64,000 bases of DNA from Gordius sp. MW1 (GCA_964036665.1 OZ038527.1:21040221-21104220); one strand, 5' to 3'. Counted from the first letter of the stretch, positions 34,300 to 46,785 are shown. A program made the numbers and translations. Notes: generated by a model from the letters alone, not told the origin.

Positions 34300-36370
34300 C
34301 TCTTCCTACCTTGAGCACGACGAAACGATAGGAATAAAAATGGAGGATTCTGCTAAAGCTGAATATTCTAAAGATTTACGAGGGGGTCGTGGGTTAGGGG
34401 GTGCCAACAGATCAATACAGGTTAGTCCAATTTTAAAACAGGTCGTCCCATGGGACAAGTGACGTACCGTCAGGACGCATCCGCCCTTCAAAAGAAAGGT
34501 CGAACGTATTAAGATGGAGGAAACTTTTGCCCGTTAGTGGGCAGCTTGTAACAATGCATGATTTAGGTGCCTACTATACCTGCTTTTGTTAAGTTTTACA
34601 ATGCAGAGTGTGACGCGCTTCCTCATCTACAAGTGAATTACAAAGCCGGCAGGGGTATGGTGACGTTTATTTACAGTCCAAGCGGAGGGCTATGTTGAAG
34701 GACATAATGGGGTTCTCTAAAAGCGCTCCAGAAAACTTTCTAGGGTAAGCTTCTAGTTATTCATGACCTTGATCAAAAGCCAATGACATTAGATTTCAAT
34801 GCTGTTTGGCGTCGCATATCGAGAGAAAATAAGCAACCGACAGCGACACCAAGCTTGCATATAAATCTTCTTGGGCATATGATTGTGGTGTACTAACTTC
34901 CAAATTGACATTCTCATTCCATAAAGAGAAGACTTGATTGATGAAGGGATTGAGGGAGAATGGAGCGAGGTAGTTAATGGGTTGTTTAAAAGATAAGATA
35001 GGGAGGAAGATGTAAAGGCGGCTTGGGAAATCGCAGTTGGTGAGCGAATACCTAGACCACCAGATTTTGAGGGAAGACTGGCTTGAGACCATGTATTTGT
35101 GTTAAAAGATGTATTTAAAATCGATACGAGTGTGTCTTTAAAAAAGCTTTCATAATTGTGTAATACATCTCTAAATAAAAAGCTTGCATGGACAAGAGAC
35201 ATAAAAAGATTTTGTTTGTGTTTTAATAATTTTTTATAATATTGAAGGAATGATGAGAGGGCATAGATTTACAAATTTATAATTTGGCTTTAAAATGGAA
35301 AGGTTTCCGTAAAATGTTTTTAAGGCACTCAGGTCCCCCGATAGGTGCGCCTAAAACATACATATTATCTTTTTTAATTTGGGTAAAGTTAAAGAAATTG
35401 GGTGAATAATATCCAAGTCAAAATAAATTTCACTTTTTGAAGTGTTTAAAGGTAAGTTTAAAGTGGGATAAAAAGCATGGATTACATCTAGCGCTTGGAC
35501 TAGGTTGTAGGGAGTGGCGACAAGTGTAGCGTCATTTAGATACCAGACATAAAGGGTGAGCTTACAATGTTTTTTAATTTTAATAATTAGGTGATTTATA
35601 GCCAAACTGAATAAAGGGGAGCCTAGAGGGTCGCCTTGATGGATCCCCTCTGCGGATTGGGATAATTCTCCAAATTTCAAATCGAAAGGCATCCGTTACT
35701 TAAAATGGTGTAGTTGATGTATTGAGGAAATAACTTGATAAAATCATTTATGAAAACTGTGCGGGGAACGTTATTAAAAGCATTTTTAGAATCCAGTTTT
35801 AAAAAGCAGTCACCCACAGGGAATTGTTCCGGAGGTAAGAGTGCGGCATGGGTAGCTATCTCGCACCTTGCTTTGACCACAAAGCCTTGTTGATGCGGAA
35901 TTAAAATCGGGGCAATATGGGTTTGATAGAAGAACAAATTAATTTAGAAATAATTCTTCGAAATACACCGTCGAATGCGATAGGCCTGGCTGAATTGTCG
36001 GCCTTCCTTATAGCTAAAAGCTAAGCTCCAAAGACTATGGGCAATATTTTTAAGGTATACACCCATTAATTAAAAGGTTACAAAATTTGCTAAATACGTC
36101 TAGTAAAATGGACATTATTATTGTTATAAGATCTTTAAAAAAAATGGGTCTATGCCGTCGAGACCACCTGCAGAATCCATGGGAAAGGATGAGATTTTCG
36201 AATGTCTGATCACTTAAAGGCCATAACTGAAGGGAAGGCGATAGGTAAGCTGAAGATAGGCTCTGGGAATGCTTGGAACCATTTCTTTATGTGATTTTTG
36301 TGAAAGATTCAAAAATGAATTATCTTCTTCAAGGTATCTAATTGCACTTTTTATGTTAAATGAATAAATT
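34300..36370 (-). pseudogene. Decayed non-LTR retrotransposon (reverse transcriptase and downstream region)
   Basis: Pieces in order on the minus strand: SFPMDSAGGLDGIDPFFLKI (about 36200-36120), LDSKNAFNNVPR (35.8 kb), GIHQGDPLGSPLFSLAINHL and the active-site strand VWYLNDATLV (35.6-35.5 kb), then LPSKSGGLGIRSPTA (35.1 kb) and RPDGTSLVPW...CIDLLAP (34.47-34.4 kb). Together these match a reverse transcriptase family with YLDD-type active site common in invertebrate genomes. The second catalytic Asp region reads YLND, and frameshifts separate the pieces, so it is dead. The clade is not certain. No target duplication or tail found. Confidence 0.85.
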
Positions 36371-36569
36371 TTTTCGAGGTTATATTATCTTTTTGTTTAG
36401 GGGTTAATATTTGGGATCCTTCCTATTCATGTTATATGCTCCTGGAGGGCTGTTTTGACTGTCAAAGTTTAAAACTGATTATTCAATACTATAAGTGGTA
36501 TTTGCTTCTTTGTCCTGAAGAATTGATAAAATGTAAAAATAAAATTAAATAATTTCTCCCTACAGGATG

Positions 36570-37243
36570 TAATGGTGGGGAAAACCTTAGGTCAGGTGGA
36601 CCTCAGGTCAACCTGAGGTGAGGTTTAGGTTAAGGTTGATTTACAACCTGGGTTGTCAATCAACCTCAAACCTAACCTTATACTATTTATACAATCTAAA
36701 ATACATAAAATTCATACAATTATCCCTTTTTGTCCATAAAAGAACTATTAAAAAAATACAAGGTGTGTATATCACAGAATACCATAGATAGGCAGGGAAT
36801 TTTAAAACTGTGTTATAAAAATATAACACACTGTAGATGGCAGCAATTTTTAAATACACATGCATTAATTTTATCAAATAAAATGATAATTTATTAGAGA
36901 GTAAAAATTTATAGATTATATACGTAATATGCTATTAATATAAATTTGTTGAACTATTTTTAATATAATATATATACTTAATAAATTTTTTTTGTTAGAG
37001 ACTATAATTTAGTCGTAAAATTAAGATATAAAAAATGAAGCATACTTGTTGAAACCTCGAGGTGACCTCAAGGTGGACCTGAGGTTTTAAGGTTTTTTTA
37101 TATGAAAAACCTTGAGGTCCTTATAAACCTCGAACCTCACCTTAAGGTTAGGTTTGAGGTTGATTGACAACCTGAGGTTGCCAATCAACCTTAAACCTAC
37201 CTTGAGGTTAAGGTTTATAAAACCTCAGGTTTCCCCACCACTA
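36570..37243. mobile_element. Non-autonomous hAT element with AACCTGAGG/CCTCAGGTT arrays
   Basis: Ends TAATGGTGGGGAAAACC and GGTTTCCCCACCACTA. Flanks ACAGGATG (36562-36569) and ATAGGATG (37244-37251) match at 7 of 8. Each arm holds many direct and inverted copies of AACCTGAGG, AACCTCAAGG and CAACCTCAAAC within about 150 bp of the end. The A+T-rich middle has no ORF with family similarity. Confidence 0.87.
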
Positions 37244-37251
37244 ATAGGATG

Positions 37252-38334
37252 TGTTATGAGGGAGAGAAATAATATTGTTGAGTAAGTTTATTAAAAACAG
37301 TTGCTTGCACGCACGGGCCTTCCGTGAAATTTTGGATATGGCTGGTGGAAATGTTCGAGATAAAAAGGCTTAGCTCCAATTCATATCATTTTTTTATTTA
37401 TGGTATAGTTGGCTTGATGAGTGTTATATATTGCATGAAGAGATCCTGGAGAAGGGTGTTTATGTGTATGAGGAGTTCCGGGTGAAGGGGACGATTAAAA
37501 CTAGCCAGATGTGGAAATGTAATAACAAGAAGGAGAGACGATGACAGCCGATTTACAAAGAGAATCAAGGAAATGACATGGCAGTTAAGCCGTAAGTGAT
37601 GGAAAACATTTGTACCCAGAAGGAAAGAACCTCAAAAGATATTGATAAAAGAGAGTGTAGTACCGTTATGTTTTTTACGTCCCACGCAAGATTTATTATG
37701 TGGTTTGCGATATCCCAAATAAAATTCTGACTTGAGAATGAATATAATAAACTTATATAACATTGGCGCCCAACTAAAAAAGAACCCCCCCCCCACCCTC
37801 ATTCAAGTATTTTACAAAGTTGTAATTCAGCTGGACAATGCAGATACCAAGGAAAATTTTATTCATCAGTAACTTGAGCAACTGAGGAATTGTGTAAGAT
37901 AAATAACGAAATCCGGTCGGTACACCGCTCACATACAAAAACACGTATAATTTTTAAGATAATAATAAACCATTTTAGAAATGCCGCAATTAAAATTGCC
38001 TATAGATGGCGCTAATCAGAGTATACTTCTAAGTTAATTGCGGCACTCCTAAAGGGGTTATTATTATCTCCTTAAAGATATTAACAAACCCCCATTTTAT
38101 TAATTAATTTTACGTATAAGTTTATGTTTAAAATTATTTGTTTTTTTTTAAATCAGTTATTATAATTTCAACTTTTGATGAGCTTAAAAAAATTGTGTTC
38201 ATTTGTTAACTTGGTTATTAAGTATTTACAGGCATTAATGCCGGTGTAACGTACAAAAATAACGAACGTCAATTGCGAATTATGTCAATTTTTTTTGCTT
38301 TAAATTTACATTCAATACCATTTTAGATTATAAA
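37252..38334. other. Intergenic DNA, nothing firmly recognised
   Basis: Moderately A+T-rich. The part at 37300-37700 is less A+T-rich and could be further retrotransposon debris, but I found no motif to prove it. Confidence 0.4.
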
Positions 38335-38568
38335 ATGGCATTTTGCAAGCGTTGTGAAGCATGCAGTGGAGGTAGGCCGAGGATTAGAGATTGGGCAGCG
38401 AAATGCTATAAATGTGAGGAGAGCGGGAATGAAACGCGCTCATGTCGGAAAAATAATCAACGAATGGTTAGGTTTTTATGCCAGGAAGATGGGCATAAGG
38501 CGGGGGAATGTCCGAGGCGAGCCCAGGCACGACAATTAAAGAGTAAAGGTAACCCCTTTATTGGTTAA
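38335..38568 (+). pseudogene. Gag/ORF1-like zinc-knuckle fragment of a retroelement
   Basis: 77 residues with one intact-looking knuckle CYKCEESGNETRSC (CX2CX4N instead of H X4C) and a second FLCQEDGHKAGEC lacking its first Cys. This arrangement is typical of nucleic-acid-binding knuckles in retrotransposon ORF1/Gag proteins. Both knuckles are damaged, and no pol sequence follows. It may be a remnant of an element separate from the one at 34300-36370. Confidence 0.65.
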
Positions 38569-38834
38569 AGCAGAGCACTTTTTATAGTAAAATATTATTC
38601 TTTCTAACTTCGTACATTAAAAATTAGTTGCATGCTGTTTTATTATTTATGTTTAGAATTTCTAAATTTTTGATATGTTTATATATATATATTGTGTGAA
38701 GCGTGGAGTTGCGTTTATATTGTAGGATTGGAAGATATACATGTAAATTAGGAATTCAGGTAGTTAAGGCGTTAAATAGTATGATAATTAAAGTTTTATT
38801 GTTTAATTGCATATATGAAGGTGGGGGGAGTGGG

Positions 38835-39929
38835 TAGAGACCTGCACGGGCAGTCCAAAACCCGACGGAAAAGTCCGGGCCCGAACGGGGGCGGGTCTTA
38901 AATTTTGAGGCTTTAAAATTCCGGGCCTGGCCTAATTTATAAATTATAGGCCCGGCCCGGAATAATTTAGAAGAGCCTAAGTAGTCTTTTATTCTGTTTA
39001 AAACAATCTATAAAATTTCAAAAAATTAATTACAAGTTATTGAATTTGTTAAACACTCATTTATTCATTTCGCGCTTATTCTAATATACCAACAATTAAA
39101 TGTGGAACAAAAAAATCTACTGCTAATAGCTGATAATATTCAGAAAAAAATTTATTAAGTAAAAGAAAATCTTAGAGAAAAGAGTAAAGTATGGGAAAGA
39201 TTATAAAAAAATAGTGTAAGATTTGCAAGAACGTGTTATCCTATAAATCATGCTCACCAGGTAATTATTTATGTTAGTTTTTATAATGTTTAATATGTAA
39301 CCTCCAAAGGCATAAAAGATGTAAAGAAGTCCAGGAAAAGAAAAATTGGACAATTTCCTATGCATGACACTTTCAGAACTTACAAGCCCTGCAAAAATCA
39401 GAAAAAGATCTATTATCCTCAATAGCCTATTTTTGTGGAACATCTTCTATGAAGAAAGATGTATAGGAAAATGAAGTTGACACCAACACAAAGTTAAAGA
39501 TCAACGAGAAAAAAAATAGAAATCGGACTGGTGGAAAGTCCACAGTGGTCATTTCAAGAGCTTAGCCCTCTTGTTTGTAAGATTTTTTCGACACCTGATT
39601 TTGCCTCGAGTGAGAGGTGTTTTTCGTCAGCGGGCCGCATTTATGAAGAAGGAAGAACAAATTTAAACACGGAAATGTTTGATGCCTATGTTTATTGCAT
39701 CAAAATAATTTTATTATCGATTTTATGTTTATTATGTGCATTTTATTATTTAATAAAATATTTACCAAAACTAAGTTTGATTAAGTTTCTTTAATTATTC
39801 AAATTCCGGGCCGGGACCGGACCTTGTTTTTAAAGATGCTAAAATTCGGGCCCGGGTCAGACATGATTTTTTTTCATCCTAAATTTTGGGGCGGCCGGGC
39901 CTTAAAAAAATTGATTTTGCAAGTCTCTA
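38835..39929 (+). mobile_element. hAT transposon with GGCCCGGGCC-rich ends (internally deleted)
   Basis: Ends TAGAGACCTGCA and TGCAAGTCTCTA are near-perfect inverted repeats. Flanks GGAGTGGG (38827-38834) and GGAGAGGG (39930-39937) match at 7 of 8. Subterminal words GGGCCCGAACGGGGGCGGG, GGCCCGGCCCGG and CGGGCCCGGG are dense at both ends. 39531-39794 (+) encodes the hAT dimerisation tail (FASSERCFSSAGRIY). The rest of the transposase is missing. Confidence 0.9.
39531..39794 (+). pseudogene. hAT transposase C-terminal fragment
   Basis: Contains LSPLVCKIFSTPDFASSERC then FSSAGRIYEEGRTNLNTEMF, the hAT C-terminal signature (SER-FS-aG-i-RtnL). It is truncated at the N-terminus and ends in low-complexity hydrophobic sequence. 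Confidence 0.8.
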
Positions 39930-40136
39930 GGAGAGGGGGAGAAAGTGAGGAGAGTAGGTCTAGGTGTAGGGAGGGAGAGAGAGATGTGTTAGTAAACATC
40001 GCTTACGCAGTATGTACTCTAATGTACTCCGTTTTCCAACCATAGTGAGAAGAATTTTGATAAGGGGAAGGGGTTCACGTAAACGCGTATTATTTTAAAT
40101 ATAGAGATGAAACAGAAAAAAACTTAAATAATGGAC

Positions 40137-40276
40137 TAGTGTTGTAAAAGGCTGCTGAGTTTTGTTTGATTAACCTTTGGTTTTAGTCGACTAAACATAA
40201 ACAGACGTCTGTTTATGTTTAGTCGACTAAAACCAAAGATCGACCAAACTAAACCCAGCCGTTTTTACAACACTTA
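40137..40276. mobile_element. hAT-type MITE, TAGTGTTGTAAAA family, copy 4
   Basis: The shortest copy, 140 bp, almost all inverted repeat: TAGTGTTGTAAAAGGCTGC...GCCGTTTTTACAACACTTA. ATGGAC is found on both sides as an aged duplication. The inner arms contain AGTCGACTAAA and its complement. Confidence 0.85.
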
Positions 40277-41976
40277 GATGGACCGATGGATGACACTTTA
40301 ATCTACAGGAATAAATTAAAATTTTCCGGTATAAATTAAAAATGCCGTGGCGATACAGCCTCAAAAAGGCTTATGATGAGCATTTTTTGGACCTTCAACC
40401 TCGTTTATCTTAAAAATTGGAGGTTTTGGAAAAAACAAAAACAGATTATTTCAGCGCAAAATTTTCTATCAGAATTATTTGTCTGATTGTGGGATGGAAT
40501 CACAAAGTCAATATTTGTAGACCTGTGTAATCTAAGCTATCAGTAAACTGATATTAAAACTAAGACTTTGTGAATACATTAGAAGGTACCGGACATTGAA
40601 CTTTTATTCCAATTAAAACAATTAACAATATTTTGAAACTATTTTCTATTTTTATATTTTAACTAATTTTTATCTATAACAAGTAAAAGCACAATAAACA
40701 TTTTATTTAAAAATCAATTTATTAAAATAGTGAGAATATAACAATAAAACCAATTGGATTATTTATAGTGTTCCAGCTATTTAAACATAAACTATATTCC
40801 CAATTAGCAGACGACAATTAGTTCCTTTTAGTATCATCTTGATCAGGTAACTAAATTTTAAACTTTTTATATTTTTAGGGCCTAATTATATTTGTTTCAT
40901 TTTCGATAAATTAATTGTAAGTGTTATTAATTAAACGAAAACATAATAGTTTAAAATAAACATTAAGCTCTATGTTTTTAATTTCCCGAATCTTCGTAAG
41001 GTGCCCGCCAGCCCCTGTTTTTTTATAAAATTTGTTGTCTACTTTTTTAACTTCTTGACTTAATTGATTAAAACCTGATTATAGAATTCCTCGTTTAAAT
41101 AACTCGAATTCAAGATTTTTATTAATTTCCCACCAAAATAACATCTGCATTTTTTCCAAAAAAATATTTTCAACTATAGTTTTTAAAGCGTGATATATCA
41201 TATGCTGGGAGTCTCATATTTACCCCGCTAGGTAATAATTTTAAATTAAAAGTAGTTAGCAAATTATTATCTGATACCAGTGGCGTACTTAAGGGGAGGA
41301 TTTTGGGGTTAAACCCCCCCCCCCCCCCGGGACAAAAATTTAGGAAACTTATGTAATGCTATACAAAATTTAATAAGTACGATAGCGGTGTAATACTTAA
41401 TTTTACTTTACTAAATAAATAAATTTTTTAAACAAATGATTTGTGTTGATAAGTAACAAAAGATTCAATACCTATATGTAATGGGAATATAAAAAGATTT
41501 TACAGAAGGTGGCAAAACGTCAGTAATAACTATATTAGAAAATAATAATTGTTGTATCAACTAAGTAAGAATTATAAAAAAATCAATTTTAGACCTATTT
41601 TAGCCTCAATCGGGCTCGAGAAAACTCCTGTATCTTGGATTCTACTAAAATTATCAGGCTTCTCAAATTATATTTTAAATAATTTTTTTAACTGCAAAGC
41701 AAAGAATTTTAATATTGAATTGAAAAATACGATGATTCAATCGTTGCAAAATAGTTTAATTTTAAACAAATTATTTATCGTAATTTTTATGGTATTTCAC
41801 TTATTAAATTAAATTTATTGTATGCTACGAGATAAATTTAGATTCTGAATTTCTAATTTGTTAGAACTTTATTTTTTGGACGGGCATAACAAAAACATTA
41901 GGCTTGGATTGAGCTCAGCTCAATGAAAAACAATTTGCAGGACTCTAAATTCGCCTACGCCGATGTTATTGGTAAC
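40277..41976. other. A+T-rich intergenic DNA with one G/C-run repeat end
   Basis: No exon seen. At 41277-41330 CAGTGGCGTACTTAAGGGGA is followed by a run of about 15 C, like the start of a GGCGTAGC-family end. The other end is not found. Confidence 0.45.
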
Positions 41977-42988
41977 TAGTGCTGTAAACATTTTTTTAAA
42001 AAATCGAGCGTGTTCATTCAGGTTCGTTTTTAAAAAAAAGGAACGCGTTCACGTTCGTTCAAATTTTATGATAAGTTTTTTTAAATTTAATTTTATATAA
42101 ATAAATGTCTTATATTTTTTAACACAATATATTAACCACGATAAAAAATAATAGGTTTATTTCGATAATATAATTGTAAATATAATATAATAGAGCGATA
42201 AAGATTTTTTATTTATAAAAAATTTTTCTTATCAATTTTTAATAATAATTGTTTTTCAACATTTTCGTCTGATAAGCAGGAACGCTTGGCAGTTAATGCA
42301 GGATTAGCTATACTAAAAACCCGCTCCACAGGGGCAGATGAGGGCTTTTGAGTATTATACTTAATAAACAAATCGTATAAATCAGGAAATTTATTAAAAA
42401 CATTTAATGTCCTTTGCTTCAAAAAAATTGCGATAGGATATCATCCTCCAATCCGCCCTCTATTTCCTCGTCAAAAAATAATATTTCGGAATCGACAATT
42501 CTTTCAGTATCAATTCTAGGGATTTCAAACCCTTTTTTCAATAAAACTAAAAGTTTATTCTTTTTTACATTTAGTAATTATTAATTTCAGTCCTTTATAT
42601 TAAATGAGTAATTATCATATTTTGGCCATGGCAATGTCAATTCATCTGCTGATTTTGAATATTCAGAATCTGAAGATTTTATAATATCAAATTAATAAAC
42701 TTTAATCTTATCTTCTTTTGCACGTTATGGTATGTTAAAAGTATTTTAGAATAGGTAATAGAAAAAAGGGAAAACAGCTGATTTAAAAATATAAGTATTT
42801 TTTGTTACAAAATTCGGATTAACATCATTTTTCAAATAAATAAAAATAAAAAAGGTTTTAAAATTGAACGAACGTTAAATTTGAACGCGTTCATCAAAAA
42901 AAGAAACGCGTTCACGTTCAAAGTTCACCAAAAATTAGGAACGCCGTTCATCAATTTTCTTAAAAAAACGCGTTCATTCACAACACTA
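41977..42988 (-). mobile_element. hAT transposon, GAACGCGTTC family, second copy
   Basis: Starts TAGTGCTGTAAAC and ends CACAACACTA. Flanks TTGGTAAC (41969-41976) and TTGATAAC (42989-42996) match at 7 of 8. GAACGCGTTC palindromes lie near both ends. It shares a long colinear similarity with 25889-27569, minus the nested element. The transposase tail is at 42213-42422 (-). Confidence 0.9.
42213..42422 (-). pseudogene. hAT transposase C-terminal fragment
   Basis: 69 residues, TQKPSSAPVERVFSIANPAL then TAKRSCLSDENVEKQLLLK, nearly identical in protein sequence to the fragment at 26148-26444. A pair this similar suggests both were mobilised from one deleted source copy. Confidence 0.83.
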
Positions 42989-43786
42989 TTGATAACCTTA
43001 AATCTTAATCTACACCTATCACAAGAATTAAATGCTGCCAAGTTGAAAAGGGTTTTAAAAGTGGGTATTTATTATCGAGATAATTTGGTTTTTTTAAATT
43101 ATTAGAACAAATAAAGGACAATTACAAAGTGAGGAGACGTTACAACTTTTTAATACCAAATTAGCTTTTTATATTCTCATCTTCTTTACAGCCTCAATAG
43201 AATTTAAAATCTAAACTTCACTCGACTAACTCACATAGATGCTACATTATGTAAATAGGTCTTTAATCAAATCGCGAAAAAAAATTCTTATAAATTTTTT
43301 TGTTATTTGAAGAAAAAATTTAAAAACCCCCGCCCCCCCCCCCCCCCAAAAAAAAAAATAAAATCCTGCGTACTCCCCTGTCTGCTACTACCTTCTTATA
43401 ATAATTAAAATATTAAGATGAATGAAATTTAAAGCAAAATCTAATTTTCCCTAGTGGCCAACCCCCCCCCCCCCCCCCATCCCCGTCGGTCGCCCTAAAT
43501 TTAAAAGTTTGGAAACAAAATCCAATAATCATTTTCCTCACATTGTATTAAACATTTATTTAAGATTTGAGAAATTAAAACTATAAAATAATATTTTTTT
43601 ATATAATAGGTTTTTTATTAAAAACCAATACAAACATCTATTAAAAGCCGCGCATTTTCTCTGTGTTTGGTTTTTGGCATACCAATGCTCAATGTCATCG
43701 TATGTCACCTCGTCGTACACGCTGCATAGGTTAGCTATAGCCCTTGTGGTATACTTAAGTCGCGAATAAGGGGATTGTTATTTTTA

Positions 43787-43910
43787 ATTGCTATGCAATT
43801 TATGGGATCGTTTTTTGGTGTCCGTCCGTCGTCCGTCGTCCGTCGTCCGTCGTCCGTCGTCCGTCGTCCGTCGTCCGTCGTCCGTCGTCCGTCGTCCGTT
43901 ACCCTCCCTA
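43787..43910 (+). repeat. TTGCTATGCAA head followed by a 7-bp minisatellite
   Basis: TTTTAATTGCTATGCAATTT, ATGGGATCG, then about ten tandem CGTCGTC units (43822-43905). The same head is followed by much shorter CCGTCCG runs at 8954 and 22558, so the minisatellite looks expanded here. The open frame across it (RRTTDDG repeats) is not a gene. Confidence 0.85.
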
Positions 43911-44655
43911 TTTGCATTGGGTATATTAGGTTATCGCTTTTTTTAAATTAATGGATGAGAAAGAGGTGCCCCACCCCTCATCTCTATCTCCCTCGCTGTG
44001 TTATTTTTTGAATTAATGCATAAGAGGTGCCCCACCCCTCATCTCTATCTCTCTCGGTGTGTTATATATAAGATTTGTTAAATTATCTATTATATAATAA
44101 ACATAAATAAAAGTTGTTTACTTTTAATTGCTATGCAATTTAACTAGTTTTTGTTATATAATAAACATAGATAAAAGTTGTTTACTTTTAATGCTATGCA
44201 ATTTAACTAGTTATATTAATAAACATAAATAAAAGTTGTTTACTTTTTAATTGCTATGCAATTTAACTAGTTTTGGGGTTAGAATCCCGGAGTCTTTTTT
44301 GACTCTTATGATTGTTCTTGTTACTATCATTGATAATAAGAATTTTTGGCCGTCCGCTGGCTGCTGACCAATGAAAAAAATGACCATTGGCCAAAATGTG
44401 AACCGAAATTATTTTTTCGTTTTTTTTTATTATGATTGTTCCTGTTTCTACCATTGCTATTATGACTTTTTGGCCGTCCGCTGGCTGCTGACCAATGTTA
44501 TATAATAAACATAAATAAAAGTTGTTTACTTTTAATTGCTATGCAATTTAACTAGTTTTTGGGTTAGAATCCCGGAGTTTTTTTGACTCTTATGATTGTT
44601 CTTGTTACTATCATTGATAATAAGACTTTTTGGCCGTCCGTTGGCTGCTGACCAA
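43911..44655. repeat. Left part of the complex satellite: AATAAACATAAATAAAAG and hairpin units
   Basis: 43945-44065 holds a duplicated GAGGTGCCCCACCCCTCATC block. From 44098 the block AATAAACATAAATAAAAG, TTGTTTACTTTTAATTGC, TATGCAATTTAACTAG repeats four times (44098, 44160, 44218, 44504). Hairpin units with CTGACCAATG...TGACCATTGGCC follow. GGTTAGAATCCCGG (44275, 44565) resembles a tRNA B box. Confidence 0.85.
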
Positions 44656-45880
44656 TGAAAAAAATGACCATTGGCCAAAATGTGAATCCGAGTTTATTTT
44701 TTCGTGTTTTTTTTTAACTATTATGATTGTTCCTGTTACTACCATTGCTATTATGACTTTTTGGCCGTCCGCTGGCTCCTGACCTATTGAAAAAATGACC
44801 ATTGGCCATGAATCGAAATTATTTTTTTCGTTTTTTTTTTGACTATTATGATTGTTCCTGTTCCTACCATTGCTATTATGACTTTTTGGCCGTCCGCTGG
44901 CTGCTGACCAATGGAATAAAATGACCATTGGCCAAAATGTGATTCGAAAACTTTTCTTTCGTTTTTTTTTGACTATTATGAATTTATATCCACTTTTACC
45001 GTGTCCTGGCTGCTGACCAATGGAAAAAAATGACCATTGGCCAAAATGTGATTCGAAAATTTTTTTTTCGTTTTTTTTACTCTTATGAATTTAATGCTAT
45101 GCAATTTAACTAGCTTTCGGGCGGGGTCGGGTTTATTTTGCTACGTTAAATTAATGCATAAGTATATTATATAATAATTTTTTAACTATTATGATTGTTC
45201 CTGTTACTACCATTGCTATTATGACTTTTTGGCCGTCCGCTGGCTCCTGACCTATTGAAAAAATGACCATTGGCCATGAATCGAAATTATTTTTTTCGTT
45301 TTTTTTTGACTATTATGATTGTTCCTGTTCCTACCATTGCTATTATGACTTTTTGGCCGTCCGCTGGCTGCTGACCAATGGAATAAAATGACCATTGGCC
45401 AAAATGTGATTCGAAAACTTTTCTTTCGTTTTTTTTTGACTATTATGAATTTATATCCACTTTTACCGTGTCCTGGCTGCTGACCAATGGAAAAAAATGA
45501 CCATTGGCCAAAATGTGATTCGAAAATTTTTTTTTCGTTTTTTTTACTCTTATGAATTTATATCCACTTTTACCGTGTGCTGGCTGCTGACCAATGGAAA
45601 AAAATGACCATTGGCCAAAGTGAGCATTAAAATTTTTTTTCCCCGTTTTTTTGGCTATCATTGACTTATAGAGTATCTGTTGGTACTGAAAATGGAGAAA
45701 AATGACCATAATTTCTCCCAACAATTCTGAAAATTCTTAACATTGTGATGTTTTATAATATAATAATTGTTAGACCCATAATCACTAAAGGCCATAAAAA
45801 CTAATGTAATACGTAACTAGATGCAAACACTAAATTTAACCCTTGCCTATATTACATCTATAATATATTTTTGATTTTTT
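44655..45880. repeat. 1226-bp segmental duplication, copy A
   Basis: Matches 47547-48772 at a constant offset of 2892 bases. I found one mismatch (T near 45117, G in copy B). It contains seven or eight CCAATGG hairpin units, and identical antisense open frames exist in both copies; these are repeat-derived, not genes. Confidence 0.9.
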
Positions 45881-46050
45881 TAAGCCTATATTATATTTTG
45901 CTCATTTTGGGAACTATTTGAAACGGCGTATAAATACACATTAACCGGCTATATTTTTAAAGGTTCTGATTGGTTTTTGGCATATGCTCTCCCGAGCTCT
46001 CTTATATTATTGCCAAATAAACCCTACATGATACGCACTAATGTAGATGT

Positions 46051-46785
46051 TTACAACCATATCAAAACCTTTATCTCATGCACATCTATTTGTTATGGGA
46101 AGGCACACTTATATGTGGTAATAAATAATTTTAATATAATTATAGATGAAATTTAGTATTTGCAGTTTAATGGAATTAAAGTTGCCTAGCCATTTTGAAG
46201 ATTATGAAATTTCTACCACCCTGTAAGTGATTATATTAATTTCTGTTTATCAACAGTGTATTGTTGAAAATGAAATAATTTTGATATATTTTATCTTTAA
46301 TATAACATCAATAAATAGAAAACTAGTTAGCTATAAGGCAATAGATATATGCGGTAAGACAAAAGAGGGTTACTTAAAGTTTATATTTTACATGATTTAA
46401 TAAACATTAATTACAACCATATTAAAACCTTTATCTCATGCACATCTATTTGTTATGGGAAAGCACACTTATATGTGGTAATAAATAATTTCAATATAAT
46501 TATAGATGAAATTTAGTATTTGCAGATTAAGGCATAAATTCTTTAAAATAACATCAATAACTAGAAAACTAGTTAGTTATAAGGCAATAGATATATGCGG
46601 TAAGACAAAAGAGGGTTACTTAAAGTTTATATTTTACATGATTTAATAAACATTAATTACAACCATATTAAAACCTTTATCTCATGCACATCTATTTGTT
46701 ATGGGAAAGCACACTTATATGTGGTAATAAATAATTTTAATATAATTATAGATGAAATTTAGTATTTGCAGATTAAGGCATAAAT
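46051..46785. repeat. Tandem duplication (246-bp unit) with a third partial copy
   Basis: The block TTACAACCATAT...AGTATTTGCAG occurs at 46051-46165, 46411-46525 and 46657-46771. The longer unit beginning ATAACATCAATAA occurs at 46302 and 46548, 246 bases apart. Identity is almost complete. No coding capacity seen. Confidence 0.9.

Noticed and set aside
43735-43917. Asp/Arg/Thr repeat protein
   Set aside because: Product of the 7-bp minisatellite read in frame.
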